The notes: a model not told the origin generated them from the sequence alone. Shown: positions 1-10,039, numbered from the stretch's first letter. The stretch is 64,000 nucleotides of DNA from Balneolaceae bacterium UBA7797 (GCA_002480645.1 DLCN01000022.1:3255-67254), one strand, 5' to 3'. Numbers and translations: made by a program.

Positions 1-54
1 GGTCGAAAAAAGCGATCTCCATAACATAGCCTTAGCCCTTTCTACAAGATTGCC
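1..54. repeat. Diverged direct repeat, copy A
   Basis: This 54-nt segment matches 267-320 without gaps at about 43 of 54 positions. The best-conserved parts are the start (GGTCG, then AAAAAGCG and CTCCATAACA) and the end (CAAG, T, TTGCC). Its origin is unknown; it may be an intergenic repeat family or a decayed duplication. Confidence 0.55.
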
Positions 55-266
55 GCGTCGAGATCTTCCTCAACCCTACATTCGCACCAAACTCCTCGCA
101 ATGAACACATAACCCAAAAAACAACGCCCGGTGGTGGGTCTTAACTACAAGCTTTATAACAACCTCACCCTCGTTCCCTATCCTGAATCATTAGAGGGAG
201 GTTTTTATTAGATGTTTCAAGTCCATATCAACGCGTTCTTCTCCTTGAGAAGGAGAAGACAGAAGA

Positions 267-320
267 GGTCGTAAAAAGCGCTCTCCATAACAAAGCCCCA
301 GCTTATCCAACAAGTTTGCC
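267..320. repeat. Diverged direct repeat, copy B
   Basis: This is the second copy of the repeat at 1-54, in the same orientation. It follows directly after the hairpin at 238-258. Copy A starts at the window edge, so the unit may extend further upstream than can be seen. Confidence 0.55.
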
Positions 321-391
321 TTACACCTACGGAATAAAAACCGGCTATGCGTGCCATATCTCTCTGCCATTCGTTCAGGATATATCCGGTA

Positions 392-438
392 TAACTATAT
401 AGCAACTATATATAGTCTATATACTTGCTATATAGTTA
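392..438. repeat. Perfect 14-bp inverted repeat in AT-rich DNA
   Basis: The arms TAACTATATAGCAA (392-405) and TTGCTATATAGTTA (425-438) are exact reverse complements around a 19-nt loop that itself contains the palindrome CTATATATAG. It lies about 190 bp upstream of ccmB. It could be a regulator site, a transcript hairpin or a small-element end; the sequence does not decide. Confidence 0.6.
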
Positions 439-634
439 ATAAAGAGCAAATCCCTTGTGATACGGTACTCATCCTCCTGATCTTTCAGGTTTAAATCTTG
501 TCCCAAATGGATTCCTTTGGAAACAGCACCAACTCCGTCAGTCCCCGGACTTCCATCACTTACCTTTATTACATAACAGACTAAATTCCCGTCCTACCCT
601 CCCAAAAAGAGTTCAAAAATTCGTACACTTGGGC

Positions 635-1303
635 ATGATCTGGCTCCGTAACACTCTTTCTGTTTTTAATAAAGATATCCGCATCGAATTTCGTACACGA
701 TTCGGCATCAATATGGTGCTGGCCTTTGTGGCCGCATCGTTGCTGCTGATCATGTTTACACTTCGAGCTCATGAACTGGATCCAACCCCGAAAAGCGGAT
801 TGATCTGGATCATTATCCTGTTTGCTGCATTATCTGCTCTGGGACGTAGTTTTATTGCCGAAACGGATAAAAACACCTACGATCTGCTGCGCGTGTACAG
901 TTCCGGTTCCAATGTGTATGCCGGGAAATTACTGTTCAATACCACCTTCACCCTGTTCATTAATGTAGTCACCTTTATCCTGTATTCTTTTTTGATGGAT
1001 CTTTCCGTGGCTTCGGTCCCTGCCTTTTTTGTGATGCTGATCTTCGGCACGCTCGGACTTTCTGCAGTTTCCACGATGACCGCCGCCATTGTTTCTCAGG
1101 CCGACCGAAAAGGGGCTGTATTCTCTGTATTGTCTATTCCTTTATTTGTGCCACTTATCCTTTTGTTAACCAGGGTGACCAAAATGGCTTTTATTGACGG
1201 AATGAACTCTCTGCTCAATTCTGATGTGGCTGCTTTGATCGGGTTTGCAGGGGCCACGATCACGGCCGGCGTAATTTTGTTTGATTTTATTTGGGAGGAC
1301 TGA
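635..1303 (+). CDS. ccmB: Heme exporter protein CcmB
   Basis: This is the membrane subunit of the CcmAB ABC transporter that acts with CcmC/E/F in cytochrome c maturation. The protein is about 222 residues, the usual CcmB length, with six hydrophobic segments and the typical soluble N-terminus (FNKDIRIEFRTR) before the first membrane span. Motifs such as the SALGRSF/AETDKNTYDLLR stretch after the second span fit CcmB. The start is taken as ATG at 635; a TTG two codons upstream is also possible. The stop TGA overlaps the next gene's ATG by one base, so holB is probably translationally coupled. No other ccm genes are in the window. Confidence 0.88.
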   Translation: MIWLRNTLSVFNKDIRIEFRTRFGINMVLAFVAASLLLIMFTLRAHELDPTPKSGLIWIIILFAALSALGRSFIAETDKNTYDLLRVYSSGSNVYAGKLLFNTTFTLFINVVTFILYSFLMDLSVASVPAFFVMLIFGTLGLSAVSTMTAAIVSQADRKGAVFSVLSIPLFVPLILLLTRVTKMAFIDGMNSLLNSDVAALIGFAGATITAGVILFDFIWED

Positions 1304-2487
1304 TGAATATTGATTTTGGAAACCGACGACTGATCGGTCAACAGCGTGCCAGGGAGCAGATCGGAAGAATGTTAGCTTCCGAAAGGATAGGGCATGCTTA
1401 TTTGATCTCCGGTCCGAATGGAGTGGGAAAAACTGCCTTTGCTCTTGCATTGGCCGAAGCCATCAATGGCATTGATCATTTAAGTGATCTCGGAGAATAC
1501 ACCACTACCAAAAAATCGAGTTGGTTCACCCATCCCGATATTCATGTATTCATCCCTAAACCAACTTCTGCAAGTATTGATGAAGTGCGCCGGAGACTGG
1601 AACTTCTGGCCGATGATCCCTACGAGGTGATTAGCTTTGCACAACGTCCCTCTCTGGATAGCGACACGGCCGGTAAGAATCTGCAGGCCTTCTATCCGGT
1701 AGATTATTTCAGAGACGAGATTCGTCCGGTAGCACGGCTCCGCCCGAATGAGGGGAACCGGGTTGTCATTATCATGACGCAGGTGGAAACCATGCGTAAG
1801 GAAACGGCCAATGCTTTTCTGAAGATCCTGGAAGAACCTTCCGATCGCCTCATGTTCATCCTCACCACTGAAAGTTACGAGAGCCTCCTCCCTACCATCA
1901 CTTCCCGCTGCCAGCATATTCCACTGGGAATTCTTCGTCCCGATGAAGTGGAACGGGGGCTGATCGAGATCGACGGACTGAATGCACAGGATGCGCAGTA
2001 TCTGGCCCGGGTATCAGCCGGGAATTATGCTAAAACCCGCTTTTTCGATATCAATCGTTTAAAGGCGGACCGGGAATCTATGGTGGATTATCTTCGCCTT
2101 GCATACACGCAGGATGCTCAGGGACTTTCTACCATTGCTCAGGATTGGCAAAGTTCGTTCAATATTGAGGGACTGCTGTCCTTAACGAATCTGATGGAAG
2201 TATATATCCGGGATCTGATGGTGTATCGGGAAACCGGGAACGAACGACTCATCACCAATATCGATCAGGCTGATTCTATCAAAAAGTTTGTGAAGGCTTT
2301 AGGAGAGGCAAAACTGGAAGAGATGATCGGAGAGATCGAAGAAACCCGCGTCCTTCTCAGACAAAATGTTTCCCCGAAACTCGTATTTACGGTGATGGCT
2401 CTACGGTTCTCCAGCCTGATGAGAGGCAGTGAGCCATTCATCCCCAACGACGAAAACTGGAAACACTTACCGGCATTCACATCATGA
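1303..2487 (+). CDS. holB: DNA polymerase III delta-prime subunit
   Basis: This is the clamp-loader subunit that helps open and load the beta clamp at replication forks. Walker A is GPNGVGKT at residues 37-44, followed by the clamp-loader signatures KETANAFLKILEEP and TITSRCQHI (SRC motif, arginine finger). The ATG at 1303 is chosen because it follows GGGAGG at normal spacing and the homology begins there (RRLIGQQRAREQI); the longer TTG frame from 1291 overlaps ccmB. At 394 residues it is somewhat longer than E. coli delta-prime. I see no Cys4 zinc module after Walker A. The 3' end overlaps dapF by ATGA. Confidence 0.87.
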   Translation: MNIDFGNRRLIGQQRAREQIGRMLASERIGHAYLISGPNGVGKTAFALALAEAINGIDHLSDLGEYTTTKKSSWFTHPDIHVFIPKPTSASIDEVRRRLELLADDPYEVISFAQRPSLDSDTAGKNLQAFYPVDYFRDEIRPVARLRPNEGNRVVIIMTQVETMRKETANAFLKILEEPSDRLMFILTTESYESLLPTITSRCQHIPLGILRPDEVERGLIEIDGLNAQDAQYLARVSAGNYAKTRFFDINRLKADRESMVDYLRLAYTQDAQGLSTIAQDWQSSFNIEGLLSLTNLMEVYIRDLMVYRETGNERLITNIDQADSIKKFVKALGEAKLEEMIGEIEETRVLLRQNVSPKLVFTVMALRFSSLMRGSEPFIPNDENWKHLPAFTS

Positions 2488-3311
2488 GCGAATTGAACTT
2501 TATAAAAATGGAAGGCGCCGGCAATGATTTTGTGGTCTTCGACAACCGCGATTACGGCTTTTCTCTGGATGAGATCGTAGAATTCACACCCGGCCTGTGC
2601 GACCGAAGATTCGGGATCGGCGCCGATGGGATCCTGGTCCTGGAATCCCCCACTGTAGAAGGCGTGGACTACACCATGATCTACCGGAATGCCGACGGAA
2701 GTGATGCGGGCATGTGCGGTAACGGAAGTCGTTGTCTGGCTTTATTTGCAGAATTTAAGGGCTTTGATACTCATCAAACCTTTAACGTGCACGACGCTGT
2801 CTATAAAGCCGAAGTGGATTCTGAGAACAACGAGGTCCGGGTTTATTTCCCTGATGTAACCGCTCCTAAGAAATTGCAGATCGGCAAAAAACGCTATCTG
2901 CAGGTTCACACGGGTACCGAACATGTAGTCACCTTTGAAGATCCCGATCGACTGGATGATGAAGAAAGTCTGGTGGATGAGGGCCGGACCATCCGGATGC
3001 ATCCGGTCTTAAATCCCCCGGGGACCAATGTTAACTTTGTATGCCTGAATGACGATGACTCTATCGGTTTACAAACCTATGAACGCGGTGTGGAGGACCT
3101 TACCCTTGCCTGCGGTACCGGAGCAATGGCTTCAGCGATCGCCACCCATTTCGTTGAAGAGATTCCACGGGCTAAAGCCGATTATGACATTCACGTAAAA
3201 GGCGGATTGCTGAATGTGTCTTTTCGGTTCAATGAAGAGACCAATAACTATACTGATCTAATTTTAAGCGGACCCGCACATTTTGTATTTCAAGGCATCG
3301 TTCACGTTTAG
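2484..3311 (+). CDS. dapF: Diaminopimelate epimerase
   Basis: This enzyme converts LL- to meso-diaminopimelate for lysine and peptidoglycan synthesis. The two catalytic cysteines of the PLP-independent racemase are visible: C78 in MCGNGSRC and C210 in ACGTGAMA. The N-terminal MEGAGNDFVV and IGADGIL motifs are intact and 275 residues is the normal length. It overlaps holB by 4 nt (ATGA), and the next gene starts inside its last 29 nt, so the four genes from ccmB are likely one transcript. Confidence 0.95.
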   Translation: MSELNFIKMEGAGNDFVVFDNRDYGFSLDEIVEFTPGLCDRRFGIGADGILVLESPTVEGVDYTMIYRNADGSDAGMCGNGSRCLALFAEFKGFDTHQTFNVHDAVYKAEVDSENNEVRVYFPDVTAPKKLQIGKKRYLQVHTGTEHVVTFEDPDRLDDEESLVDEGRTIRMHPVLNPPGTNVNFVCLNDDDSIGLQTYERGVEDLTLACGTGAMASAIATHFVEEIPRAKADYDIHVKGGLLNVSFRFNEETNNYTDLILSGPAHFVFQGIVHV

Positions 3312-4575
3312 CATTCTGTTTTTTCTTCTTTCCCTAGCTTTAATTTCATGTTCTACGGAATATGCAGCTACGGTAAAGGAGCAAAGAGCGGAGTTTAAGA
3401 CCTACAGCTTATCAATGGTTCCGGGACAGGTACCCGTTCCGAACTCCATCAAAAGCCTGCAGTTTTATCCCGAGGGTTCCCCCTCTTCCTTACCCGTGCT
3501 GGAATTGGGTAAACCAAAGAATCTCATACTTTCTTTTGATGAGCTCACCTCTGTTTCGGGTCAGTTTCGCATAAGTTTTACTCATCATGAACAGAACTGG
3601 GAGGAAAGCAATATTCCTGATGCCTGGTATCTGGATGGTGTGAACGAGATCGTGGTGCAGGGCGGCGAGCGTAATGCACAGAACGATCCGGGTTATTTTC
3701 ATTACTCGTTTACCATTCCCGGAAATAGGGTCAGATTCGCAATGAGCGGGAATTATCTGCTTCATGTGTATGATCAGCAATCGGGAATTGAATTATTCAG
3801 TCTGCCTTTTTTTGTTACCGAGGATGCGGGAGAGGTCTCCACAAACGTGGAAACGATCTATAACAGCGGGAATAGCGGGGCTGCTGTGGATCAGCTTTTC
3901 AGTGAATTCCGGTCACCTGATTTTGTTGAGTTGCCTCAATTCGATCTTTCTTTCAGTTTTGCCCAAAATCATTTGTTATCCACATTAAAAATCCCCTCAG
4001 AGGTGAGTAATGTTGTTCAGGGAGTGACAGAGTTTCATTTAAGTCGCTCTCAGGCTTACGAGGCAAATTTCGACTATTCGCGACTCGATCTGCATGAATT
4101 CACTACCCAAACCTATCAGATCTTTGATTACCAACCGGCCTCCATCCCACCTAAAGTAATATTACGCGAGGATTTTCTGAATTTCACGGCAACCCCCAAT
4201 ATTGACCACGACAACACTTTTGGTCGCCCGAACAGTGGCAGATATGCCCGATATGGTGAGGTCTTTTTTCGGTTCAATACCATGGGGCGTTTATTGAATT
4301 CCGACGGTATTTTTCTGATCGGTGACTTCAATCAATGGACCATATCGGACCGGTATAAATTACGGTATAACGAGGAGACCGAATTATTTGAGACCTCTGC
4401 CCTCATTAAAGAGGGAATTTACACCTACAAATATGTAACCATCACCAATGGTAAGATCGATCAGTTCACCCTGAGCGATACCATTACAAAGCAAACCCAG
4501 CGATACACGGTATTTGTGTATTTCCGTGATAATGAGTTTCAGTATGACCGGTTGCTAAAAGTGAAAGACTTTTAG
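3283..4575 (+). CDS. Type IX secretion plug lipoprotein (DUF5103-like)
   Basis: This 430-residue protein has a lipoprotein signal (LALISC, Cys23) and a body like the DUF5103 family, now known as the plug protein of the type IX secretion translocon in Bacteroidota. Visible family-like features are the N-terminal beta-rich domain (SGQFRISFTHHEQNW, IVVQGGERN) and the C-terminal domain (GDFNQWTISDRYKLRYNEETELFETSALIKEGIYTYKYV), which resembles an Ig/CBM48 fold. The TTG start at 3283 lies within dapF. The stop overlaps the stop of the convergent gene by four bases (TTAG). Confidence 0.75.
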   Translation: MYFKASFTFSILFFLLSLALISCSTEYAATVKEQRAEFKTYSLSMVPGQVPVPNSIKSLQFYPEGSPSSLPVLELGKPKNLILSFDELTSVSGQFRISFTHHEQNWEESNIPDAWYLDGVNEIVVQGGERNAQNDPGYFHYSFTIPGNRVRFAMSGNYLLHVYDQQSGIELFSLPFFVTEDAGEVSTNVETIYNSGNSGAAVDQLFSEFRSPDFVELPQFDLSFSFAQNHLLSTLKIPSEVSNVVQGVTEFHLSRSQAYEANFDYSRLDLHEFTTQTYQIFDYQPASIPPKVILREDFLNFTATPNIDHDNTFGRPNSGRYARYGEVFFRFNTMGRLLNSDGIFLIGDFNQWTISDRYKLRYNEETELFETSALIKEGIYTYKYVTITNGKIDQFTLSDTITKQTQRYTVFVYFRDNEFQYDRLLKVKDF

Positions 4576-7500
4576 AAATCGATCCCGATCGAGAAGTAGT
4601 GTACCGGCTCGCGAATGAATCCATCTCTGCCGTAGGGCCATGCCACATCATACCGGAAAGGTAATCCGAATACGATCGTTCTCAGACCAAATCCGGCACC
4701 GATCAGAATATCTCCATCAATGGTAGAATATTCATACAGCTGATTCGGATCTGTGTAGGTGGTCTTTTCTGCGATCCTGAAATCTAAACTGGCAGGGTTA
4801 ACTACCTGTTCACCGGACTGATCGGCAAAACCATAATCAATGTTCTGTCCCCAGGCGGTTCCTACATCAATAAATGCCGCTCCGGTAATGTTATACAGCG
4901 GGAATAAGGGGATTGCTCCCGGCACCAGAGCTGCGAATAACGGAAATCGGAATTCTGCATTGATGAGACCATATTTATCACCATAAATGGCATTGTATTC
5001 ATGTCCGCGAAGAGGCATGGCTGGAAGAGTAAAAAATGTATCAGCCAGTCGTTCAAATGGTATACTGTTGTTCGACCACCGGTAGTTGATCCACCCCATC
5101 ATCCCGCCGAGAAAATAAGTCTGAGAATCTCTGCCCAATGAATATCCACCACTGGCACGTACGGCGATCGAATAGTTATACCCCAGATTGAAATAATGCC
5201 GGAAATCTGCCATAGCTGAAGCAAATTGAGGGGAATCAACCCCAAGTCCCGGACTTCCGGAGAAATTAATACTGTATCGGGTACCGCCTCTAGGTGTGAT
5301 GAATCCCGGTAACGTTGCATCTTTGGTAAAACTCAACGTTGGATACAAAAAGGAGCTCTTCAGATTACTGGCGCTCACTTCGGTCGAATAATAGGAGAAC
5401 AATCCATAGGTGGAATTGAATACATCGTAATCGCGGATGAGACCAATGTAGGTCATCCCGAAATCGATACGCCGGAATTTATCCAGCGGATACTGAAAGT
5501 TAACTCCTCCCCCATAGGTTCTGAAACGGAGCAGATCCCCACCAAAGGTCTGATACTGACGTGAATTGTGAAAATACGACGCAAAGAAATTGAGTCGGTT
5601 CTTCATATATCCGTATTGCAGGGTATAATCACTATTTCTCAGATCGGTCTGGAAATTGGTTCCGATCGCCAGTTGATGGTCTCCCAGCAGATCACTGATA
5701 ATGAACTGAGTAAATGCATAGGTTCCGTAAGTAGAGGCAACCACAGACGGACTGTAGGCCACATCTGTTGTAAATTTCAACCGGTAGGGTCTTGGCACAT
5801 ATCGCCCGTCGTCGGTTACATTATCATCAGGTTCAAAAATATATTCATTCTCCAGAGTGATGGTGGTATCCTGAACTACTTCTTCCGAGAAAACATAATT
5901 TCTGAAATCCACTTCTCCGGTTTCTTCAAAGTCGGTACTTACGTAATCGGGCTGACTTTTACGCTCTTCCTCTTCTTTTTGCTCCCGCTCTTTTCCATTG
6001 ATGATGCCACTCGCATACATCTCCTTGGCGATCTCGGTTGCTGGCACTCTTTCTGACTGAGGTTCGCGCAATCTGCGTTGCGCCCAGTAATTCAGGGTAA
6101 GTGGTTCGTCTTTCTTGCGGGCAAACGGAGTTTTCAACAGGAAAATATCCAGATATCCTTCGTTGATCGCACTAAAGGCAATGCGGCTACCATCGGCACT
6201 TACCGATAGCTGGGAAACACCTGCCTGAAAATTGGTGATCGGAGCAGATGTTCCGGTTTCGAAATCGTATTCATAAATATTCTGAATACCATTCTCGTCT
6301 GAATTAAAGATCAGATTTCCGGTTCTGGTATAACCCGGTTGTTTTTCGTTCCAGAGCGGTGTGGTTGTGATCCTTTCCAGTTTATTGCTGTTCAGATCCA
6401 CACGGTAGATATCTGAAGTGTAAATGCTGGAATCACTAAGCAGTTGAAAATCGGTCTTGAAAGTATGCAGGTCCAGTTTATCCCCTCTGCTCGATGCAAA
6501 ATAGATCACATCAGAGTTTTCACCCCATTCCGGTTGCTGATCGGTAAAGAAATCTCCGGTCACGTTGGTGAGTTCTTTTGAAACCAAATCATACACGAAT
6601 ATATCCTGATAAGGTCCGTCGTTACCGTCGAAAGCCAGTTTTCTTCCATCGGGTGACCAGGCCACAGAGCCAATGGCATCCAGCTTGTCAAATTTGATCT
6701 TCTCGATCTCTCCGGTTCGGTAATCGATGATCGCAATATCATCCCGGCCTTTCGATTTGGTGGAAAGTGCCAGCTTTTGGCCATCCGGCGACCAGGTCAG
6801 GTTGGGGTTCAGAATATTCAATTCCTCAAATGCCGGATCATCTTCCCCTCGAACCACGGTCTTTAATTTCCTGCCGTTCAAAGCACTGATCACGATCACA
6901 TCAAAATATCCACGCTTGTTGGTAATAAAGGCAATGCGATCACCTTGTGGAGAAATCGAAGGACTGGTGTTATATGTTCCGTAATCCCCGCGTTTGGTCA
7001 TTAAAGTTGCCAGCGTTTTTGCGTTTTCACGTTCGGCTACTTCCGGGAAATAACGTTCCTTCAAGGCTTGTTCCCAGCGATCATTCAATTCTTCGATGGT
7101 GAGTCCTAATGCTTCCTGAAATCCAAATTCCACACTTCGGGAGGTGCTGATCCGGTTCAGGATCTCAGCGATCTTTTCACGTCCGTATTCCTCGGCAATA
7201 TAGTTCCAGACAGATTGCCCGCCACGATAGGCATAGTAACCGCTTAGTTGTGGTATGGGTGGTAAATATCCATTGATCACCGCATCTCTGATAAACATAT
7301 CGGTGTTGGTATCCCAGCCGAGCGCCATGTATTCTGCCAGACCTTCTTCAAACCAAAGAGGAAATACCAGCTGAATGTTGTTACGGATGATGGATTGAAT
7401 ATTTCCACCGTAGAACATGTCGTTGAATACGGCATGCACCAATTCGTGGTGTAAGGTCCGGCGAAAATCACCATAATCACCATCGAAAGGAACCGTCATC

Positions 7501-7868
7501 CGGTTTTTCATTTTATCAGTCACACCCCCGATGCCCTCTGCACTTGTGGGAAGTGTAACCACATTGGTTTGGGAGAAGTCGTTGTGTGAGTCATAGATAA
7601 TTAGTGGGATACGATGCACGATCTCATGATCGAAATCCTTTTCCAGTTGGCGGTAAGCCGATTCCACACTTTGAGCAGCAAATTCTGCCAGTTCGTAATT
7701 CTTTTCGCCATAGTAGTACACATCAAAATGCTTTGACTGAATGAAGCGCCAGTCAAAATCCTGATATTGTACCCGGTTCTTACCGAATGACATATTTTGA
7801 GCTTTCACACCGGTGCCGAATGCACCGAGCACAAGAAAAAATAACACGAACAATTTAAGGTTCTTCAT
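4572..7868 (-). CDS. Secreted peptidase-like, TolB-propeller and outer-membrane barrel protein
   Basis: This 1098-residue protein has a Sec signal peptide (about 1-23). An M1/MA-type metallopeptidase-like domain carries HELVH at 141-145 and the downstream glutamate motif EEGLAEY at 174-180. PD40/TolB-type propeller repeats follow (about 300-600; blocks like SPDGRKLAFDGND). A charged linker (about 600-690) leads to a C-terminal region resembling a BamA/bacterial surface antigen barrel, with aromatic-rich strands and a terminal F. Similar proteins are common in Bacteroidota. The HExxH plus downstream Glu suggests a gluzincin that could be active; the substrate is unknown. It is the last gene of the minus-strand run, 11 bp after rnr. 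Confidence 0.75.
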   Translation of the reverse strand: MKNLKLFVLFFLVLGAFGTGVKAQNMSFGKNRVQYQDFDWRFIQSKHFDVYYYGEKNYELAEFAAQSVESAYRQLEKDFDHEIVHRIPLIIYDSHNDFSQTNVVTLPTSAEGIGGVTDKMKNRMTVPFDGDYGDFRRTLHHELVHAVFNDMFYGGNIQSIIRNNIQLVFPLWFEEGLAEYMALGWDTNTDMFIRDAVINGYLPPIPQLSGYYAYRGGQSVWNYIAEEYGREKIAEILNRISTSRSVEFGFQEALGLTIEELNDRWEQALKERYFPEVAERENAKTLATLMTKRGDYGTYNTSPSISPQGDRIAFITNKRGYFDVIVISALNGRKLKTVVRGEDDPAFEELNILNPNLTWSPDGQKLALSTKSKGRDDIAIIDYRTGEIEKIKFDKLDAIGSVAWSPDGRKLAFDGNDGPYQDIFVYDLVSKELTNVTGDFFTDQQPEWGENSDVIYFASSRGDKLDLHTFKTDFQLLSDSSIYTSDIYRVDLNSNKLERITTTPLWNEKQPGYTRTGNLIFNSDENGIQNIYEYDFETGTSAPITNFQAGVSQLSVSADGSRIAFSAINEGYLDIFLLKTPFARKKDEPLTLNYWAQRRLREPQSERVPATEIAKEMYASGIINGKEREQKEEEERKSQPDYVSTDFEETGEVDFRNYVFSEEVVQDTTITLENEYIFEPDDNVTDDGRYVPRPYRLKFTTDVAYSPSVVASTYGTYAFTQFIISDLLGDHQLAIGTNFQTDLRNSDYTLQYGYMKNRLNFFASYFHNSRQYQTFGGDLLRFRTYGGGVNFQYPLDKFRRIDFGMTYIGLIRDYDVFNSTYGLFSYYSTEVSASNLKSSFLYPTLSFTKDATLPGFITPRGGTRYSINFSGSPGLGVDSPQFASAMADFRHYFNLGYNYSIAVRASGGYSLGRDSQTYFLGGMMGWINYRWSNNSIPFERLADTFFTLPAMPLRGHEYNAIYGDKYGLINAEFRFPLFAALVPGAIPLFPLYNITGAAFIDVGTAWGQNIDYGFADQSGEQVVNPASLDFRIAEKTTYTDPNQLYEYSTIDGDILIGAGFGLRTIVFGLPFRYDVAWPYGRDGFIREPVHYFSIGIDF

Positions 7869-7879
7869 AGCTGTATTAT

Positions 7880-10039
7880 TTAAGCTGGAATAAAATCAAT
7901 CTGCCTTTTAGCGTGGTTAACACTTTCTACAATTACTTTAATTTCATCACCAAGTTGAAATCTTTTTTTGCCGGATCTGCCTACTAAACTGTGACTGCGC
8001 TGATCATAATTGTAGTAATCGCCTTTCATATCGCTTACTCTGATCATGCCTTCACAGTGAATATTTTTCAGATCCACAAAAATTCCGCGTTCGGTAACAC
8101 CACTGATCACGCCGTCAAAAGTATCACCAATATGATCGCTTAAAAATTCCACCTGCTTCAATTTAATTGAATCCCGTTCTGCATCCACTGCCACTTTTTC
8201 GCGTTCACTGCAATGTTCACCGTGATTTTGAAGAGTATCATAGGAATATGCCTGAGTCCCTGAAGTATAGCTTTTAAGCAATCTGTGCACAATAACGTCG
8301 GGGTAACGTCGAATAGGGCTTGTAAAGTGTGCGTAATGTGAAAAACCAAGACCAAAGTGGCCGAGATTATCCGGACTATACACCGCCTTCGACATAGCTC
8401 TTAAAGTGAGTTCATTTACAATGATCTCAACACTGGTTCCCTTCACATCATTTAAGAGTTTATTCACGTGTTTCGGAGTGATGTGATCCCCAACCTGAAA
8501 ATCGATCCCGATCGGTTTCACCTGTTCCGCAACGGCCCGGAGTTTTTCCGAATCAGGTTTATCATGTACCCGGTAAAAGAACGGATATAAATGTTTGCTC
8601 TTGCGCTTCCCGGAATCCTGTTTCAGGTTGTCAATATGGATGGCCACCGTCTTATTTGCCATTAACATGCATTCCTCGATCAAACGATGGGCAAATAATC
8701 GTTTCTTAAGGATCACATCGATCGGTTTTCCTTTATCATCCAGTACAAAGCGTGGCTCCGGGGTGTCAAAGTCGATAGCTCCTTCTTTGAATCGCTTATC
8801 CATCAGGATCTTTGCCAGCATACCTGCGAGGTGGACTTCGCTTTTCAGTTTGTGATCTTTGCCATCCAGTATTTCCTGAGCTTCTTCGTAGGTGAATCGT
8901 TGTTTAGAATGGATCACGGTTTCTTCCACCGAATAATTCACCACTTTTCCCTGCTCATCAATTTCCATGAAGCAGCTGTAAGTGAGTTTATCTTCGTGAG
9001 GCCGTAAACTACAAACTCCATTACTGAGGCGTTCCGGTAACATAGGGATCACCCGGTCTACCAGGTAAATACTTGTTCCACGATCGTAGGCTTCTTTATC
9101 CAGAATTGTGTCGGGGCGTACGTAATGGGTTACATCTGCGATGTGTACACCCAAATAGAAATTCCCATTACTTAAACGTTCAATACTCAGCGCATCATCA
9201 AAATCTTTGGCATCGTGCGGGTCTATGGTAAATACCGTTTCATCCCGCATATCCCGCCGGCGATCGATCTCTTCCTGCGGGATCTCTTCCGGAATGGAAG
9301 CGGCGAATTTCTCAATTTCAGGGGGGAAATCAGCCTGTAATTCATTTTCTGCCAGAATGGATAGGATATTGGCATCGTTACTTCCCGATTTACCTAAACG
9401 GCTGATCACTTCTGCTTCGGGTAATGCCTTCATGTGTACCCATTTTTTTAGTCGGAAGGTGACCTTTTCATCCTTTTCTGCCCCATGCAGATTGTCGGGC
9501 AGCACATAAAAATTGGTATGTGCGGATTTATGATCTGGCTCAATGATCCAGGTGTTTGAACCTGTTTTATTTACCGTGCCCACATAAAAATCCTTACCGC
9601 GTTTAACGATCTCAACAACACGGCCCTTGGGTTGATTGCTTCTCCGGTCGCTGCCGGTGATCTTTACAGAAACAAGATCTCCGGGAAGTGCCATATTGGT
9701 ATCCCTTGCTGAGATCCGTATATCATCATCCATGCCATCAACAATCACATAGCCGGTCCCGCGATTGGTGATCTGAATCTTTCCCTGAATAAGATCGTTA
9801 CCCGATCTGTTCTTGTTCGATTTTTTTCCGGACCGGATGGTTACAAATTTACCATCCTTTCCTATCTCCCCTTTACTTGCCAATCGGTTTATGGATTTAT
9901 CCAACCTTCGAAGTTCTTTTTTACTTCTTAGTTGCAGTACATCAATGATCGTGTCTTTTGGTAATCTCTTGTCCGGACTGTTCTTTATTAAGTCTAATAT
10001 TATTTGTTCTAGTGAAGTTTGCCTCTGATTTCTGCTCAT
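7880..10039 (-). CDS. rnr: Ribonuclease R
   Basis: This is a processive 3'-to-5' exoribonuclease of the RNB family, acting on structured RNA and (in other species) on tmRNA-linked decay. The order is an N-terminal winged-helix domain (about 1-70), cold-shock domains (about 80-240), the RNB catalytic domain with the aspartate cluster TIDPHDAKDFDDAL at 271-284, and a C-terminal S1 domain (about 630-710, FDGVISGVTERGIFVDLKN). The length of 719 residues is typical. It starts 7 bp after tamB and is followed 11 bp later by the propeller/barrel gene. Confidence 0.95.
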   Translation of the reverse strand: MSRNQRQTSLEQIILDLIKNSPDKRLPKDTIIDVLQLRSKKELRRLDKSINRLASKGEIGKDGKFVTIRSGKKSNKNRSGNDLIQGKIQITNRGTGYVIVDGMDDDIRISARDTNMALPGDLVSVKITGSDRRSNQPKGRVVEIVKRGKDFYVGTVNKTGSNTWIIEPDHKSAHTNFYVLPDNLHGAEKDEKVTFRLKKWVHMKALPEAEVISRLGKSGSNDANILSILAENELQADFPPEIEKFAASIPEEIPQEEIDRRRDMRDETVFTIDPHDAKDFDDALSIERLSNGNFYLGVHIADVTHYVRPDTILDKEAYDRGTSIYLVDRVIPMLPERLSNGVCSLRPHEDKLTYSCFMEIDEQGKVVNYSVEETVIHSKQRFTYEEAQEILDGKDHKLKSEVHLAGMLAKILMDKRFKEGAIDFDTPEPRFVLDDKGKPIDVILKKRLFAHRLIEECMLMANKTVAIHIDNLKQDSGKRKSKHLYPFFYRVHDKPDSEKLRAVAEQVKPIGIDFQVGDHITPKHVNKLLNDVKGTSVEIIVNELTLRAMSKAVYSPDNLGHFGLGFSHYAHFTSPIRRYPDVIVHRLLKSYTSGTQAYSYDTLQNHGEHCSEREKVAVDAERDSIKLKQVEFLSDHIGDTFDGVISGVTERGIFVDLKNIHCEGMIRVSDMKGDYYNYDQRSHSLVGRSGKKRFQLGDEIKVIVESVNHAKRQIDFIPA

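Larger units (their letters stand above)
1..628. other. Gene-poor leading region with repeats and hairpins
   Basis: I see no convincing gene in this stretch. It holds a gap-free diverged direct repeat (1-54 and 267-320, roughly 80% identical), a hairpin at 238-258 (9-bp arms CTTCTCCTT/AAGGAGAAG) and a perfect 14-bp inverted repeat at 392-405/425-438 in very AT-rich sequence. A 62-codon minus-strand frame here starts with TTG inside the inverted repeat and resembles nothing I know, so I treat it as chance. Confidence 0.6.

Noticed and set aside
217..405. 62-codon minus-strand frame
   Set aside because: TTG start inside an inverted repeat, no recognisable protein features and overlap with the direct repeat.
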